DNA of 64,000 nucleotides from Methylophaga sp. (lineage in GTDB: Bacteria > Pseudomonadota > Gammaproteobacteria > Nitrosococcales > Methylophagaceae). Within the stretch, counting starts at the first letter, position 1. The number at the start of each line of letters is the position of its first letter. The stretch covers positions 1-64,000 of the forward strand of contig JAFIFW010000018.1 of the NCBI GenBank assembly GCA_020831825.1, written 5' to 3'. A program made the translations under genes and the position numbers. Under the pieces are notes generated by a model. That model made no database searches and was not told where the DNA came from. It saw only the letters and a list, made by a program, of their open reading frames with translations. This document shows, piece after piece, positions 1 to 11,468 of this stretch.

Positions 1-73
1 TTTTCCGGAATGACGGCAGTGGAGGGGTGTTTTCCGGAATGACGGGCTTGTGTGTCATTCCTGCGACTCCCCC

Positions 74-150
74 GTCATTCTCGCGCATGCGGGAATCTGT
101 GGAGGCCGTGCGGAGATTCCGGACAAACGCTGCGCGTTTTCCGGAATGAC
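74..150. repeat. 77-bp double-hairpin element, copy 1
   Basis: The left hairpin has arms close to ATTCCCGC and GCGGGAAT, here with one base changed (ATTCTCGC). A linker TCTGTGGAGGCCGTGCGGAG follows, then the right hairpin with arms ATTCCGG and CCGGAAT around AAACGC/GCGTTT. The outer ends are GTCATTC and GGAATGAC, so the element has inverted termini like a REP or small MITE. There is no coding capacity. Confidence 0.85.
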
Positions 151-238
151 GGCAGTGGAGGGGTGTTTTCCGGAATGACGGCGGTGGAGGGGTGTTTTCC
201 GGAATGACGGGCTTGTGTGTCATTCCTGCGACTCCCCC

Positions 239-315
239 GTCATTCCCGCGACGGCGGGAATCTGTGGAGGCCGTGCGGAGATTCCGGACAAACGCTGCGC
301 GTTTTCCGGAATGAC
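239..315. repeat. 77-bp double-hairpin element, copy 2
   Basis: Same structure as copy 1, with a perfect left hairpin ATTCCCGC-GACG-GCGGGAAT and the same right hairpin. It is flanked by a 20-bp partial left end (219-238) and one 29-bp partial right end (331 on). Confidence 0.85.
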
Positions 316-374
316 GGGGTTGGAGGGGCGTTTTCCGGAATCACGAGGTTGTGTGTCATTCCCGCACCCACCCC

Positions 375-451
375 GTCATTCCCGCGACGGCGGGAATCTG
401 CAGAGGCCGTGCGGAGATTCCGGATAAACGCTGCGCATTTTCCGGAATGAC
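375..451. repeat. 77-bp double-hairpin element, copy 3
   Basis: Same structure with small changes: the linker begins TCTGCAGAGG and the right hairpin carries GGATAAACGC and GCGCATTTTCC. It is followed by three 29-bp right-end partials from 467, the last of which is decayed (ends near 541). Confidence 0.85.
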
Positions 452-691
452 GGCAGTGGATGCGCGTTTTCCGGAATGACGGCGGTGGAGGGGTGTTTTC
501 CGGAATGACGGCGGTGGAGGGTCATTTTCCGGAATAATGGCTGTTGGGTTGCACACTTCCGTAATAGCCCGACTTGAAGGCCTCTCGGAGTGAGTAAAGC
601 CTTACGGGCAATTTTCCCGCTATTTGCTGATATGCACTTTTACGGCTGTCAGGTTGTCATAATAGAGTGGAAGTTAATTCAGGAGGTCATG

Positions 692-1219
692 ATGTATTCA
701 GTAAAACTTTCTCTTGCTATTTTCGCTGCTGCTTTGATGAGTATTGCCGTGGTGGCTCAGGCAGATAGTGAAGCAAAACACATTCATTCAACTTTAGTGC
801 TTGATATCAAAATTACCGGTGATAGTAGTGTGACTGGCGATGCTGAGGATAATTTACTGAAGATTCCTAAGTTTAGTGAGCATTTGCGGCAGGAGCTACA
901 AGATAAGACGCGTTTTGTAGTCATTGATGATGCTGATGCCATGGCAAAAGTGGCTGCGGCAGCTGAAAATCATGATTTACATCGCTGCAATGGCTGTGAA
1001 CGCACATTGGCAAAGGAGCTAGGCGCTGGCTACGTTATGCTGCCGAGTGTTTTTAGAATGAGTCATCTGATTTCAACATTGCATATCGAAGTCATTGATG
1101 TTGAAACTGGTACGATGCTGAAACGCAAAGCTTATGATTTTCGAGGCAACACCGATAATGCCTGGGAGAGAGTGATTCGCTATGCAATTCGTGATATGGG
1201 TCAATGGCAACCTCGCTAA
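692..1219 (+). CDS. Secreted DUF2380/DUF3280-type protein
   Basis: A periplasmic protein of about 175 residues with no established function. Residues 1-23 form a signal peptide (hydrophobic core, cleavage expected after AQA). The mature part starts with a beta strand pattern (STLVLDIKI), carries a CNGC pair at about residues 99-102, a conserved ELGAGYV stretch, and ends with FRGNTDNAW. This pattern matches DUF2380/DUF3280 proteins, which I associate with methylotrophs and other proteobacteria. AGGAGG at 681-686 lies five bases before the ATG at 692; a second in-frame ATG at 689 is too close to it. The gene stands alone, between the repeat cluster and a convergent Smr gene. The family call rests on memory of the motif pattern. 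Confidence 0.75.
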   Translation: MYSVKLSLAIFAAALMSIAVVAQADSEAKHIHSTLVLDIKITGDSSVTGDAEDNLLKIPKFSEHLRQELQDKTRFVVIDDADAMAKVAAAAENHDLHRCNGCERTLAKELGAGYVMLPSVFRMSHLISTLHIEVIDVETGTMLKRKAYDFRGNTDNAWERVIRYAIRDMGQWQPR

Positions 1220-1227
1220 GCTGACGA

Positions 1228-1794
1228 TCAACGCATACTAGGGTCTGGATCCTGCTTTCGCCGAAGTAAGACATAGAGTGCGCCTGTGCCGCCATCTTCA
1301 ATGGTGGCAGAGTGGAAAGCCAGAATGGCGGGATGTTGTCTTAACCACTGGTTCAGGTGACTTTTCAAGACGGGTTTTTGCTCCCGAGAAGTCCAGCCTT
1401 TGCCATGAATCAGCCTGACGCAGCGGATCTGCTGGATCTGACATTGTTGGATAAAATCTGCCAATGTGATGCGGGCGGCGTCCAGGGTCAGACCATGCAG
1501 ATCAAGCTCTGCTTCGAGGTGAATGCGCCCTGTTCTGAGCTTGGAAAACAGCCTGTGTTGAACGCCTTCACCTTGATAGGACAAGGTTTCTTCATTACCC
1601 ACCAGTTCAGCTTCTATCAGCGTTGAGAACGGGTCCTGCAAACGTGGTGTTTGACTGGCCGTGCGCATCAGACGCACAGATGTTTTTTGTGGCGTTTCTA
1701 TCTGCGCCCGGTTTTGACGCAGTGGCTGAGCGTCTTTGACTTCTTGTCGAAAAAGCGCAAAGTCATCGTTATTATCGGTTTCGTTGTCAGCCAT
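1228..1794 (-). CDS. Smr domain protein (SmrA-like)
   Basis: A predicted Smr-domain nuclease-type protein of 188 residues. The N-terminal half is charged and likely flexible. The C-terminal Smr domain shows the ELDLHGLTLDAA motif and the LIHGKG motif, with a conserved ending ALYVLLRR. Smr domains are known as DNA-nicking or RNA-cleaving modules (MutS2 C-terminus, stand-alone SmrA/SmrB). The ATG at 1794 is preferred over the upstream TTG at 1827 because it gives the usual family start MADNE. It converges with the preceding periplasmic gene, with eight bases between stops. The substrate cannot be told from the sequence. Confidence 0.88.
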   Translation of the reverse strand: MADNETDNNDDFALFRQEVKDAQPLRQNRAQIETPQKTSVRLMRTASQTPRLQDPFSTLIEAELVGNEETLSYQGEGVQHRLFSKLRTGRIHLEAELDLHGLTLDAARITLADFIQQCQIQQIRCVRLIHGKGWTSREQKPVLKSHLNQWLRQHPAILAFHSATIEDGGTGALYVLLRRKQDPDPSMR

Positions 1795-1863
1795 GGGTGA
1801 AGTGATTTTTGCCTGTAATTTGCACAAAAGCCCATGATAACACTGTGTGTCTGGGTGATTGCC

Positions 1864-1893
1864 TTGTTTACATGCAGATTATTTGCCTAATGT
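1864..1893 (+). promoter_or_regulatory. Possible sigma-70 promoter of the thi operon
   Basis: TTGTTT at 1864-1869 and TAATGT at 1888-1893 are separated by 18 bases, just upstream of the TPP riboswitch. Both boxes deviate from consensus, so this is only a candidate. Confidence 0.35.
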
Positions 1894-1914
1894 TTGAACA
1901 TCCATTAACATCGT

Positions 1915-1999
1915 CGCTACTTGTCGGGGTGCCATTAAGTTGGCTGAGATGAAACCCGTTGAACCTGAAGAGGCTAGAACCTCCGTAGGAAACAAGGCG
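1915..1999 (+). promoter_or_regulatory. TPP riboswitch (THI element)
   Basis: The stretch contains the thi-box core in order: GGGGTGCC (1926-1933), GGCTGAGA (from 1942), ACCCGTTGAACCTGA (from 1955), then GGCTAGAACC and CGTAGGAAACAAG. This is the conserved thiamin pyrophosphate aptamer. It lies about 110 bases upstream of thiC and should repress the thi operon when TPP is plentiful. The 3' part of the leader (2075-2105) can hide the thiC ribosome binding site. Confidence 0.95.
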
Positions 2000-2023
2000 G
2001 ATTGCCGGTCCGTTTTATTTTGA

Positions 2024-3919
<1,896 letters not shown>

Positions 3920-3924
3920 AGCAG

Positions 3925-5004
3925 ATGCAGCGTTATCTGGTCTTTGGCAGCGGCCTGATTGGTCGTTTGCTGGCCTGGCGGTTGACCAGGGCGGGACATC
4001 AGGTGGATATATTATCCAGTGATGACCGCCTTGGCACCGATAGCGCTGGCTTTATTGCCGCTTCCATGATTGCGCCCTATACCGAGGCAGTATCTGCCGA
4101 TAAATCGGTGCTGGAACTTGGCATGCGTTCATATGCCCTGTGGCCCGTGTGGTTGTCTGAGTTGTCTGAAAGTATTTTTTTCAACAACAAAGGCACCCTG
4201 GTGGTGGCGCATCCGGGCGATAAGGCAGAAATGCAGCGCTATCAGCGCCGGGCAGATCATATTGTCGGGTCATCGGCTTACCAGTCGCTGGATCGAATCC
4301 AGCTTGAAGCTCGTGAATCAGAGCTGGCAGAGCGTTTTCAAGAGGCATTGTTTTTTGCCGATGAAGCCTGTCTTGATAACCGCCAGTTGTATCAAAAGCT
4401 GGGTGAGTTTCTCGAACAGAATTGTCATTGGCAACAAATCACTGCGGTTGAACATCTTAACGAGCAGGTTATTGATGAGCTGTGCCATCGCTATTTTTCG
4501 ACAACATTGACTCGCTATGATGCGGTATTGGATTGTCGTGGTAATGGTGCGCGAGCTGATATTGCCGACCTGCGCAGTGTGCGTGGAGAGGTGATACGAG
4601 TCCTCGCACCGGCGGTTGATTTGCAGCATTGCATTCGACTGATGCATCCTCGCTATCCCTTCTATCTGGCGCCGCGCCCCAATCATGAATATGTGTTGGG
4701 TGCAACCGTGATAGAGAGCGCTGACAGATCCGAGTTAAGTGTACGCAGTGGCCTTGAGTTGTTATCGGCGCTGTACAGCCTGCATCCGGGATTTGCGGAA
4801 GCCAGAATTCTAGAGCTGCGAGCGCATTGTCGACCAGCATTGCCTGGACACTTGCCGGAAATTCGCCAGACCTCGTGGGGATACCAGTTGAATGGCTTTT
4901 ACCGACACGGCTATCTGTTTGGACCGGCGGTGATAGAGCGTTGCCTTGAGTCTCTAGGAATGAAAACACAGCCAATGTTATCGGGAGTCTGTGATGTCCA
5001 CTGA
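3925..5004 (+). CDS. thiO: Glycine oxidase ThiO (FAD-dependent)
   Basis: A FAD oxidoreductase of 359 residues that oxidises glycine to dehydroglycine, the two-carbon donor for the thiazole ring. The N-terminus carries the dinucleotide-binding motif FGSGLIGRLLAWRL. The C-terminus has the family ending HCRPALPGHLPEI...GFYRHGYLFGPA, typical of DAO-superfamily flavoenzymes. It begins five bases after thiC and overlaps thiS by 11 bases. Having thiO rather than thiH implies oxygen-dependent thiazole synthesis, so an aerobic lifestyle. Confidence 0.93.
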   Translation: MQRYLVFGSGLIGRLLAWRLTRAGHQVDILSSDDRLGTDSAGFIAASMIAPYTEAVSADKSVLELGMRSYALWPVWLSELSESIFFNNKGTLVVAHPGDKAEMQRYQRRADHIVGSSAYQSLDRIQLEARESELAERFQEALFFADEACLDNRQLYQKLGEFLEQNCHWQQITAVEHLNEQVIDELCHRYFSTTLTRYDAVLDCRGNGARADIADLRSVRGEVIRVLAPAVDLQHCIRLMHPRYPFYLAPRPNHEYVLGATVIESADRSELSVRSGLELLSALYSLHPGFAEARILELRAHCRPALPGHLPEIRQTSWGYQLNGFYRHGYLFGPAVIERCLESLGMKTQPMLSGVCDVH

Positions 5005-5221
5005 AGCACAAAAATCTACAAACACAATTGTTGTGAACGACAAGGCGATTCCGCTGGCATTACCGGTGTCGTTGACGGAAGCGTTACAGATGGCGGAGCA
5101 AGCAGAGGGTCGTTATGTGGTGGTGTTAAATGACACTATCTTGCCACGCTCCGAACATCAAAGCGCAATGGTCAGGCCTGGAGACAAACTGGAAATCATC
5201 GCACCGATGAGTGGAGGTTAA
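4994..5221 (+). CDS. thiS: Sulfur carrier protein ThiS
   Basis: A ubiquitin-like sulfur carrier of 75 residues. The C-terminal GG tail (PMSGG) is the site of thiocarboxylate formation. The short N-terminal extension before [11 protein letters not shown] is slightly longer than in many ThiS proteins. The ATG at 4994 lies within the 3' end of thiO and follows GGGAG at 4984-4988. No thiF is seen in the window, so the adenylating enzyme must be encoded elsewhere. Confidence 0.95.
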   Translation: MSTEAQKSTNTIVVNDKAIPLALPVSLTEALQMAEQAEGRYVVVLNDTILPRSEHQSAMVRPGDKLEIIAPMSGG

Positions 5222-5222
5222 C

Positions 5223-6023
5223 ATGCAGGCATCTAGCTGGCAGGTTTATGGTCAGACACTGAACAGTCGAATGTTTATCGGCACAGCCTTGTATTCTTCA
5301 CCGCAGGTCATGCTGGAGGCTATCAGAGCCTCGGGTGCCGAAGTAATTACGGTTTCACTGCGCCGTCAGTCAGCGGAACAGGCACAAAGCGGCCAACAGT
5401 TTTGGCAGATGATAGAGTCGCTGGGTTGTCACTTACTGCCGAATACGGCGGGTTGTTATAGTGTCAAAGAGGCTGTGAACACCGCACGTCTGGCCCGAGA
5501 ATTGTTTGAAACAGATTGGATAAAGCTGGAGGTCATGGGCGACAGTTATAATCTGCAGCCAGACCCTTTTGCTCTGGTAGAAGCAACACGAACACTGATT
5601 GCTGAAGGCTTCAAGGTATTCCCATATTGCACCGATGACCTGGTGCTCTGCCAAAGGTTGGCGGATTTGGGCTGTGAGGTGTTGATGCCCTGGGGAGCAC
5701 CGATTGGAACCGGACAAGGTTTGCTTAATCCTTATGCGTTAACCACTCTCAGAAAGCGTTTGCCGGAGATGACTTTGCTGGTGGATGCCGGAATCGGCAA
5801 ACCGTCTGATGCAGTTCAGGCAATGGAAATGGGCTATGACGGTATATTGTTGAATACTGCGGTGGCTGAAGCGCTTGAACCGGCGGTGATGGCTCAGGCT
5901 TTTGCTCAGGCGATTAATGCCGGAAGGCTGGCCTATGAAGGCGGCATCATGCCCAAACGAGATAATGCAAAACCCAGTACGCCCACACTGGATCAACCCA
6001 TCTGGCAACAACATGTCAGCTAA
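5223..6023 (+). CDS. thiG: Thiazole synthase ThiG
   Basis: A TIM-barrel enzyme of 266 residues that builds thiazole phosphate from DXP, dehydroglycine and ThiS thiocarboxylate. The Schiff-base lysine lies in [10 protein letters not shown]. The phosphate-binding stretches [12 protein letters not shown] and [11 protein letters not shown] are present. The ATG at 5223 follows GGAGG at 5214-5218, right after the thiS stop. Its end overlaps the next gene by 11 bases, which suggests translational coupling. Confidence 0.97.
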   Translation: MQASSWQVYGQTLNSRMFIGTALYSSPQVMLEAIRASGAEVITVSLRRQSAEQAQSGQQFWQMIESLGCHLLPNTAGCYSVKEAVNTARLARELFETDWIKLEVMGDSYNLQPDPFALVEATRTLIAEGFKVFPYCTDDLVLCQRLADLGCEVLMPWGAPIGTGQGLLNPYALTTLRKRLPEMTLLVDAGIGKPSDAVQAMEMGYDGILLNTAVAEALEPAVMAQAFAQAINAGRLAYEGGIMPKRDNAKPSTPTLDQPIWQQHVS

Positions 6024-7470
6024 ACCAGCGGTTTTATTGATTGGCGGGGTTGACCCACAGGGTTGTGCCGGACTGACGGCGGATATTCAGACCGTCAGTC
6101 ATCACAACTGTCATCCCGTGCCATTGGTGACTGCCCTCACAGAACAACGCAGTGATGGTCTGATCAATCTTGGTTCACTAAGTGCTGAAGCTTTTATGAC
6201 CCAATATGAGAGCTGTGTGGCTGATTTTGATATTGCTGCAATAAAAATCGGCTTGATTCCGGATCGGCATATCGCAGACTGCATTGTCAAGATTGTTGAG
6301 CGTCACCAAGTGCCGGTCATTCTTGATCCGGTGCTGGCGGCCAGTAGTGGTGGCTTGTCAATTGAGCCCGAGGTCAGCGAAATTATTCGCCAGCAACTTC
6401 TGGGCAAAATCACACTACTGACACCGAATCTGCCTGAACTCGGTCGACTCAGTGCTGAAGTGCAGCCGATGGAATTGGCGGCGCAACAGTTGCTTGATGA
6501 GGGACTTGCCGCCTGTCTAGTTAAAGGTGGCCATGCTGAAACTGCGTTTGCAACAGACTACTTCAGCAGTGCACAGACATCTTTTTATGTGTATCAACCG
6601 CGGCTGAAAAATCAGGTGAGGGGGACGGGCTGTGTGTTGGCCAGTAGTATCGCCAGTCAGTTGGCGCTGGGTCATGATCTCCGAGATGCCATCATCCTGG
6701 CTAAAGCATACTTAACCCGGGGCATTCGTGATGCGAATCAGCAAGGGCCCTATCATCTGGTGACACATCATCGTCATCCGCTGACTATCAGCGATATACC
6801 GCGATTGTGTTATCGGGCTGATCTTGTCGGCAAGCATTTTGATTTTCCTGCCTGTCCGAAAAATCTTGGCGTTTATCCAGTGGTGGATAGTGCCGACTGG
6901 GTCGAAAGGCTACTGACAATTGGTGTCAAAACCATTCAACTGCGTATCAAAGACAAAGCAACCGCCAAAACGCGTAGCGAAATCTTTGACGCGGTGGCCA
7001 CCAGCCAACAGCATCATGAGGTGAGTTTTTTTGTTAATGATCACTGGCAGATGGCAATTGAGGCAGGTGCCTATGGTGTTCACCTGGGACAGGAAGATCT
7101 GCATGATGCCAACTTGCTGGAAATTGAACAGTCTGGTTTGAGATTGGGGGTGTCGACGCACTCATACTGGGAGTTGGCACGTGCGCTGGCGTTAAATCCC
7201 AGCTATATCGCACTGGGGCCGGTTTATCCCACCACCAGTAAACAGATGCCGTGGGCGCCGCAGGGTATCGAGCGACTACAACAGTGGCGGTCGATACTTG
7301 CCGATCAGTATCCATTGGTGGCGATTGGCGGTATTGATCTGCCGCGGGCAAGAATACTCAAACAGACAGGTGTGAATTCGGTGGCAATGATCTCGGCGAT
7401 TACCCAGGCGGATGATTATCAATCAGTCACCCGTGAGCTGGTGCAGTTGTGGGCCGATCATCATCTATGA
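6013..7470 (+). CDS. thiDE: Bifunctional HMP-P kinase / thiamin-phosphate synthase (ThiD-ThiE fusion)
   Basis: A two-domain protein of 485 residues. Residues 1-265 are a ribokinase-fold ThiD: the N-terminal motif reads [14 protein letters not shown] where GxDxSGGAGIQAD is usual, and the ATP/anion-hole motif GTGC is kept. Residues 280-485 are a ThiE TIM barrel: [37 protein letters not shown] and AIGGI. The fusion phosphorylates HMP-P and joins it to thiazole phosphate. The ATG at 6013 lies inside the end of thiG. The altered ThiD motif (Gln and Cys for Ser and Gly) is a deviation, but the fold signature is otherwise good. Confidence 0.92.
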   Translation: MSAKPAVLLIGGVDPQGCAGLTADIQTVSHHNCHPVPLVTALTEQRSDGLINLGSLSAEAFMTQYESCVADFDIAAIKIGLIPDRHIADCIVKIVERHQVPVILDPVLAASSGGLSIEPEVSEIIRQQLLGKITLLTPNLPELGRLSAEVQPMELAAQQLLDEGLAACLVKGGHAETAFATDYFSSAQTSFYVYQPRLKNQVRGTGCVLASSIASQLALGHDLRDAIILAKAYLTRGIRDANQQGPYHLVTHHRHPLTISDIPRLCYRADLVGKHFDFPACPKNLGVYPVVDSADWVERLLTIGVKTIQLRIKDKATAKTRSEIFDAVATSQQHHEVSFFVNDHWQMAIEAGAYGVHLGQEDLHDANLLEIEQSGLRLGVSTHSYWELARALALNPSYIALGPVYPTTSKQMPWAPQGIERLQQWRSILADQYPLVAIGGIDLPRARILKQTGVNSVAMISAITQADDYQSVTRELVQLWADHHL

Positions 7471-7477
7471 TGATTTT
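7457..7477 (+). terminator. Weak terminator-like hairpin at the end of thiDE
   Basis: ATCATCA (7457-7463) pairs with TGATGAT (7468-7474) around a four-base loop, followed by TTT. The stem is AT-rich and overlaps the stop codon, so the call is weak. Confidence 0.3.
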
Positions 7478-7497
7478 CTGAGTCCAGCCCCTGGATT

Positions 7498-8013
7498 TCA
7501 GTAATGTATCAGGCTGTTTAATGGGTAATTTTCGAGTTGTTTGCGCCCATTGAGTGGCATGATTTCCAGCAGAAAACTACAGCCGATAATCTCACCGCCA
7601 AGTTGTTCGACAAGCTGGCAACTGGCGCGCGCTGTACCGCCGGTTGCCAAAACATCATCAATCAACAGTATTTTGTCACCTGCGTTAATGGCATCCAGAT
7701 GAACCTCCAGTGTCGCTGAACCATACTCAAGTTGATAGTCTACTTTTTCGACCTGGTGAGGCAGTTTGCCGGGTTTTCTAAGCGGGATGAAACCCACGCC
7801 CAGTTCCCAGGCCGCCAGGCTGCCAAAAATAAAACCACGGGCTTCCATGCCCGCAACGGCGGTGATGCTGCCATTACGAAAAGGATCGACCATTGCCTGA
7901 ACAGCTCGCTGTAACAGTGCATGATCGGCCAGCAAGGGCGTGATGTCCCGAAAAGTGACACCTGTTTGAGGAAAGTTTTCGATATCGCGAATTTTGCTTT
8001 TCAGAGTATTCAT
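7498..8013 (-). CDS. apt: Adenine phosphoribosyltransferase
   Basis: A purine salvage enzyme of 171 residues that forms AMP from adenine and PRPP. The PRPP-binding motif ILLIDDVLATGGTA is complete, and the family segments NFPQTGVTFRDITPLL, GMEARGFIFG and PLRKPGKLP are present. Length is normal for bacterial Apt. It converges with the thi operon (27 bases between stops) and diverges from the lipoprotein gene at 8140. Confidence 0.98.
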   Translation of the reverse strand: MNTLKSKIRDIENFPQTGVTFRDITPLLADHALLQRAVQAMVDPFRNGSITAVAGMEARGFIFGSLAAWELGVGFIPLRKPGKLPHQVEKVDYQLEYGSATLEVHLDAINAGDKILLIDDVLATGGTARASCQLVEQLGGEIIGCSFLLEIMPLNGRKQLENYPLNSLIHY

Positions 8014-8139
8014 GCATGCTCGTTGAGATGGCGGTGGACGACAGCTATTATAGCTTGCGACTGTTTATGAACTGTTGCTCTTTCATAGTCACCATGATTA
8101 GAGCATCAGGCCCTGTTTAAATCCGGAGAAAATCTGATT

Positions 8140-8790
8140 GTGAAATTTCCCATTAGAAAACGCTTTGCCGTATTGCTGACACCACTGTTGCTGACGGCTT
8201 GTTTCAGCTTTGGCGGTGGTAAAGAAAAACAGCCTGTTGACAGTCAACAATCACGATTTTATGTCATGGATGTTGACCGCGGCAGTGTCAGTACCCAGCA
8301 GGCGGTTGAACGTATTCTTTATCTGACTGATGTTTCTGTTAGTCCCCAGTTTGCTGGCAATACCCTGATGCTGCGTGTTGGCGATAACGAATACGCTGCA
8401 CAAACAGGCCATGAATTTATTATTGATCCCCAGACGATGCTGACTTCTCAGTTGGAACGCTGGTTGCAAAAAACCGGCTTGTTTTCAAGAGTCATTCGTC
8501 AACCGAGTGACTCAGCCGACATGGTGATGGATGTCACCCTGACCGCTTTGTATGGCGAGAATCGTTCACAGTTTTCGCCTGAGGCAGTCATTGAGATGCA
8601 GTTCTTTTTAAGCAGCAATACCGAGTCTGCCCGAAGACTGTTGTTCCAGACCGGCTTTCGTGTCGAGGTCGATATTGATGAAACCACGCCGGGCAAGACC
8701 GTTACCGGCCTACAGCATGGTCTCGAAGAGATTCTGGTCGCACTGGAGCAGGATTTGAGCGATTATTTTTCCAGAGTGGATGCTCCCTAG
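8140..8790 (+). CDS. PqiC/ABC-auxiliary-type lipoprotein
   Basis: A lipoprotein of 216 residues resembling the ABC-type transport auxiliary component family (PqiC, Mla/Mce-linked). The signal peptide ends in the lipobox LLTAC with the lipid-bearing Cys near residue 21. The mature part has the family pattern SRFYVMDV, ILYLTDVSVSPQF and MLTSQLERWLQKTGLFSRV. The GTG at 8140 follows CCGGAG at 8124-8129. Such proteins usually sit beside MCE and permease genes for lipid transport, but none is adjacent here; it simply precedes gyrA. Confidence 0.8.
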   Translation: MKFPIRKRFAVLLTPLLLTACFSFGGGKEKQPVDSQQSRFYVMDVDRGSVSTQQAVERILYLTDVSVSPQFAGNTLMLRVGDNEYAAQTGHEFIIDPQTMLTSQLERWLQKTGLFSRVIRQPSDSADMVMDVTLTALYGENRSQFSPEAVIEMQFFLSSNTESARRLLFQTGFRVEVDIDETTPGKTVTGLQHGLEEILVALEQDLSDYFSRVDAP

Positions 8791-8874
8791 TATAACCCTG
8801 ATAAAGGTGCAGGAAATCGACGATGATGCTATTATTGGCGCTTTCGTGATGCCTGTTATTTTTGGAAACAACAA

Positions 8875-11463
8875 ATGAGTGAAATTGCGCTGGAATTGGA
8901 CTCCATTGGCATAGAAGAGGAGATGAAACAATCCTACCTCGACTACGCAATGAGTGTCATTGTGGGTCGGGCCTTGCCGGATGTCAGGGATGGTTTGAAA
9001 CCTGTGCATCGCCGTGTGCTCTATGCGATGCGTGAGTTGGGTAACAGCTGGAACAGTCCATATAAAAAATCAGCGCGTATAGTCGGTGACGTCATCGGTA
9101 AATATCACCCGCATGGTGATACCGCGGTCTATGACACGATGGTTCGGATGGCACAGCCATTTTCGATGCGCTATATGCTGGTGGATGGGCAGGGTAACTT
9201 TGGTTCTGTCGATGGTGATCCACCTGCCGCGATGCGTTATACCGAAGTTCGCATGGCAAAAATTGCGCATGAAATGCTGGCGGATCTTGAAAAAGAAACC
9301 GTTGACTTCATTCCCAACTATGACGAGTCAGAGTCGGAACCAGCAGTATTGCCAACCCGATTCCCGGCATTACTGGTCAATGGCTCATCAGGTATCGCGG
9401 TCGGTATGGCGACCAATATTCCGCCACATAACCTGACAGAAATTCTTAATGCCTGCGTCGCAATGATCGATCAGCCAAGCATCAGCGTTGGTGAGTTGAT
9501 GCAGCATGTACCCGGACCTGATTTTCCTACCTCAGCCATCATCAATGGTGCAAGGGGCATTGCCGAGGCCTACCAGACCGGTAGAGGCCGAGTGCACATT
9601 CGTGCCCGAGCTGACATTGAAACCAATGATGCCACGGGTCAGCAAAGCATTGTGGTTAAAGAGCTGCCTTATCAGGTCAACAAGGCGCGTCTGCTGGAAA
9701 AAATCGCTGAACTGGTTAAAGACAAGAAAATAGAAGGTATTTCCGCACTGCGTGATGAGTCCGACAAGGATGGCATGCGTATGGTCATCGTGCTGAAACG
9801 TGGCGAAGTACCGGAAGTTGTTCTGAACAATCTGTACCAGCAAACACAAATGCAAACGGTGTTTGGTATCAACATGGTGGCGATTGTCGATGGTCAGCCA
9901 AGAACGCTGAATCTGAAGCAAATTCTCGAAGCTTTTATTCGCCATCGTCGTGAAGTCGTGACACGCCGTTCGATATTCGAGCTGCGTAAGGCCAGAGACC
10001 GTGCCCATATCCTTGAAGGTTTGGCGACAGCACTGGCCAATATTGATGAAGTGATTGAGCTTATCAAGGCATCGCCAAGTCCGTCAGAAGCCAAGCAGGC
10101 ATTGTTAAGCCGGGGTTGGCGCAGTGAGATGATTCTTGAGATGCTCGGCGCTGCGGGTGCTGAAGCTTCACGCCCTGAAGATCTTGCCGCTGAATTTGGC
10201 TTGGTCCAAGGCCAATATCACCTGTCGCCGGTTCAGGCTCAAGCCATCCTTGATATGCGTTTGCATCGCCTGACCGGTCTTGAACAGGACAAGATCCTGC
10301 AGGAATACCGTGAAGTACTGGATCAAATTGCAGAGTTACTGGCGATTTTGAGTGATCCAGACAACCTGATGGCTGTGATTCGCAAAGAACTGGTGGCTAT
10401 CAATGACGAATACGGTGATGCGCGCCGTACTGAAATTCTTGACGTGCATCTGGATTTGACACTGGAAGATTTGATTACCGAAGAAGAAATGGTGGTCACG
10501 CTATCACATGCCGGTTATGCCAAGATTCAGCAGCTGGATACCTATCAGGCACAGCGTCGGGGGGGTAAAGGTAAATCAGCTACTTCGATGAAAGATGAAG
10601 ACTTTATCGAACATCTTTTTATTGCGAATACACACGATACCCTGTTGTGCTTCTCCAGCGCTGGCAAGGTTTACTGGAAAAAAGTCTACGAACTGCCGCA
10701 GGGTGGTCGTAGTGCCAGAGGCAAACCCATTGTTAACTTGTTACCTTTGGATGAGGGTGAACGTATCAATGCGGTATTGCCGATTCGGGAGTTTGAAGCC
10801 AACAAGTTTATTTTCATGGCAACCGCCACTGGCACGGTCAAAAAGACTCCGCTGGTCGATTACTCCAGACCACGTGCCAACGGCATTATTGCTGTTGACT
10901 TGAAAGAGGGTGATCAACTGGTCGGTGTAGCCCTGACTGATGGTGAGTCAGATGTGATGCTGTTTAGTTCTGCAGGCAAGGTCATTCGCTTCCCGGAAAC
11001 GGATGTGCGTTCGATGGGGCGTGTATCCCGTGGCGTGCGTGGTATGCGTATCGGTGATAGTGAACGCATCATTTCACTGATTATCGCTCAGCCCGATGGC
11101 GCCATTCTGACCGCCACAGAGTTTGGCTACGGTAAACGAACTAACCTTGAAGAATACCGCGTACAAGGTAGAGGCGGGCAAGGCATCATCTCAATTCAGA
11201 CTTCAGCACGAAACGGTAATGTGGTCGGGGCTGTTCAGGTCTGTGATGAAGACCAAATCATGCTGATCACCAACGGCGGTACATTGGTAAGGACTCCGGT
11301 CAAGCATGTATCCTTGGTCGGCAGAAACACTCAGGGTGTCAAGCTTATCAATCTGACCAAAGATGAAAAACTGGTTGGACTGGAACGTGTCATCGAAGAT
11401 GAAGACAATGGCGCTGATGCCGATCAACAGGCAGCAGACAACGCAGACGATACAGAAGAATAA
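8875..11463 (+). CDS. gyrA: DNA gyrase subunit A
   Basis: The breakage-reunion subunit of DNA gyrase, 862 residues. The catalytic tyrosine is Y122 ([10 protein letters not shown]). The quinolone-determining region reads [11 protein letters not shown], so residue 83 is Thr where E. coli has Ser, and D87 is kept. The C-terminal beta-pinwheel includes the GyrA box QRRGGKGK (about residue 560), which is needed for DNA wrapping and negative supercoiling, so this is gyrase rather than ParC. The tail is acidic. serC follows six bases downstream. Confidence 0.98.
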   Translation: MSEIALELDSIGIEEEMKQSYLDYAMSVIVGRALPDVRDGLKPVHRRVLYAMRELGNSWNSPYKKSARIVGDVIGKYHPHGDTAVYDTMVRMAQPFSMRYMLVDGQGNFGSVDGDPPAAMRYTEVRMAKIAHEMLADLEKETVDFIPNYDESESEPAVLPTRFPALLVNGSSGIAVGMATNIPPHNLTEILNACVAMIDQPSISVGELMQHVPGPDFPTSAIINGARGIAEAYQTGRGRVHIRARADIETNDATGQQSIVVKELPYQVNKARLLEKIAELVKDKKIEGISALRDESDKDGMRMVIVLKRGEVPEVVLNNLYQQTQMQTVFGINMVAIVDGQPRTLNLKQILEAFIRHRREVVTRRSIFELRKARDRAHILEGLATALANIDEVIELIKASPSPSEAKQALLSRGWRSEMILEMLGAAGAEASRPEDLAAEFGLVQGQYHLSPVQAQAILDMRLHRLTGLEQDKILQEYREVLDQIAELLAILSDPDNLMAVIRKELVAINDEYGDARRTEILDVHLDLTLEDLITEEEMVVTLSHAGYAKIQQLDTYQAQRRGGKGKSATSMKDEDFIEHLFIANTHDTLLCFSSAGKVYWKKVYELPQGGRSARGKPIVNLLPLDEGERINAVLPIREFEANKFIFMATATGTVKKTPLVDYSRPRANGIIAVDLKEGDQLVGVALTDGESDVMLFSSAGKVIRFPETDVRSMGRVSRGVRGMRIGDSERIISLIIAQPDGAILTATEFGYGKRTNLEEYRVQGRGGQGIISIQTSARNGNVVGAVQVCDEDQIMLITNGGTLVRTPVKHVSLVGRNTQGVKLINLTKDEKLVGLERVIEDEDNGADADQQAADNADDTEE

Positions 11464-11468
11464 CGACA

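Larger units (their letters stand above)
1..545. repeat. Composite palindromic repeat cluster, locus 1
   Basis: No gene is seen here; the stretch is entirely repeats. Three full 77-bp elements (74-150, 239-315, 375-451) start with GTCATTCC-like and end with GGAATGAC. Each is preceded by a 20-bp partial left end (from 54, 219 and 355). Each is followed by 29-bp steps that repeat only the right end: TTTTCCGG begins at 1, 30, 137, 166, 195, 302, 331, 438, 467, 496 and 525, at exact 29-bp spacing within each run. Short reading frames across it merely translate the repeats. No unique spacers are present, so this is not CRISPR. The remaining bases 546-691 show nothing beyond the ribosome binding site of the next gene. 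Confidence 0.9.

Noticed and set aside
1-545. CRISPR-like regular spacing
   Set aside because: The 29-bp units are direct continuous copies without unique spacers, and no cas genes are present.
215-556. Short frames of 66-77 residues in the first repeat cluster
   Set aside because: Repeat-derived; their sequence follows the 77-bp element in all frames.
9112-9136. Quinolone-resistance mutation at GyrA residue 83
   Set aside because: Thr83 is natural in several gammaproteobacteria, for example Pseudomonas, so it cannot be taken as acquired resistance.
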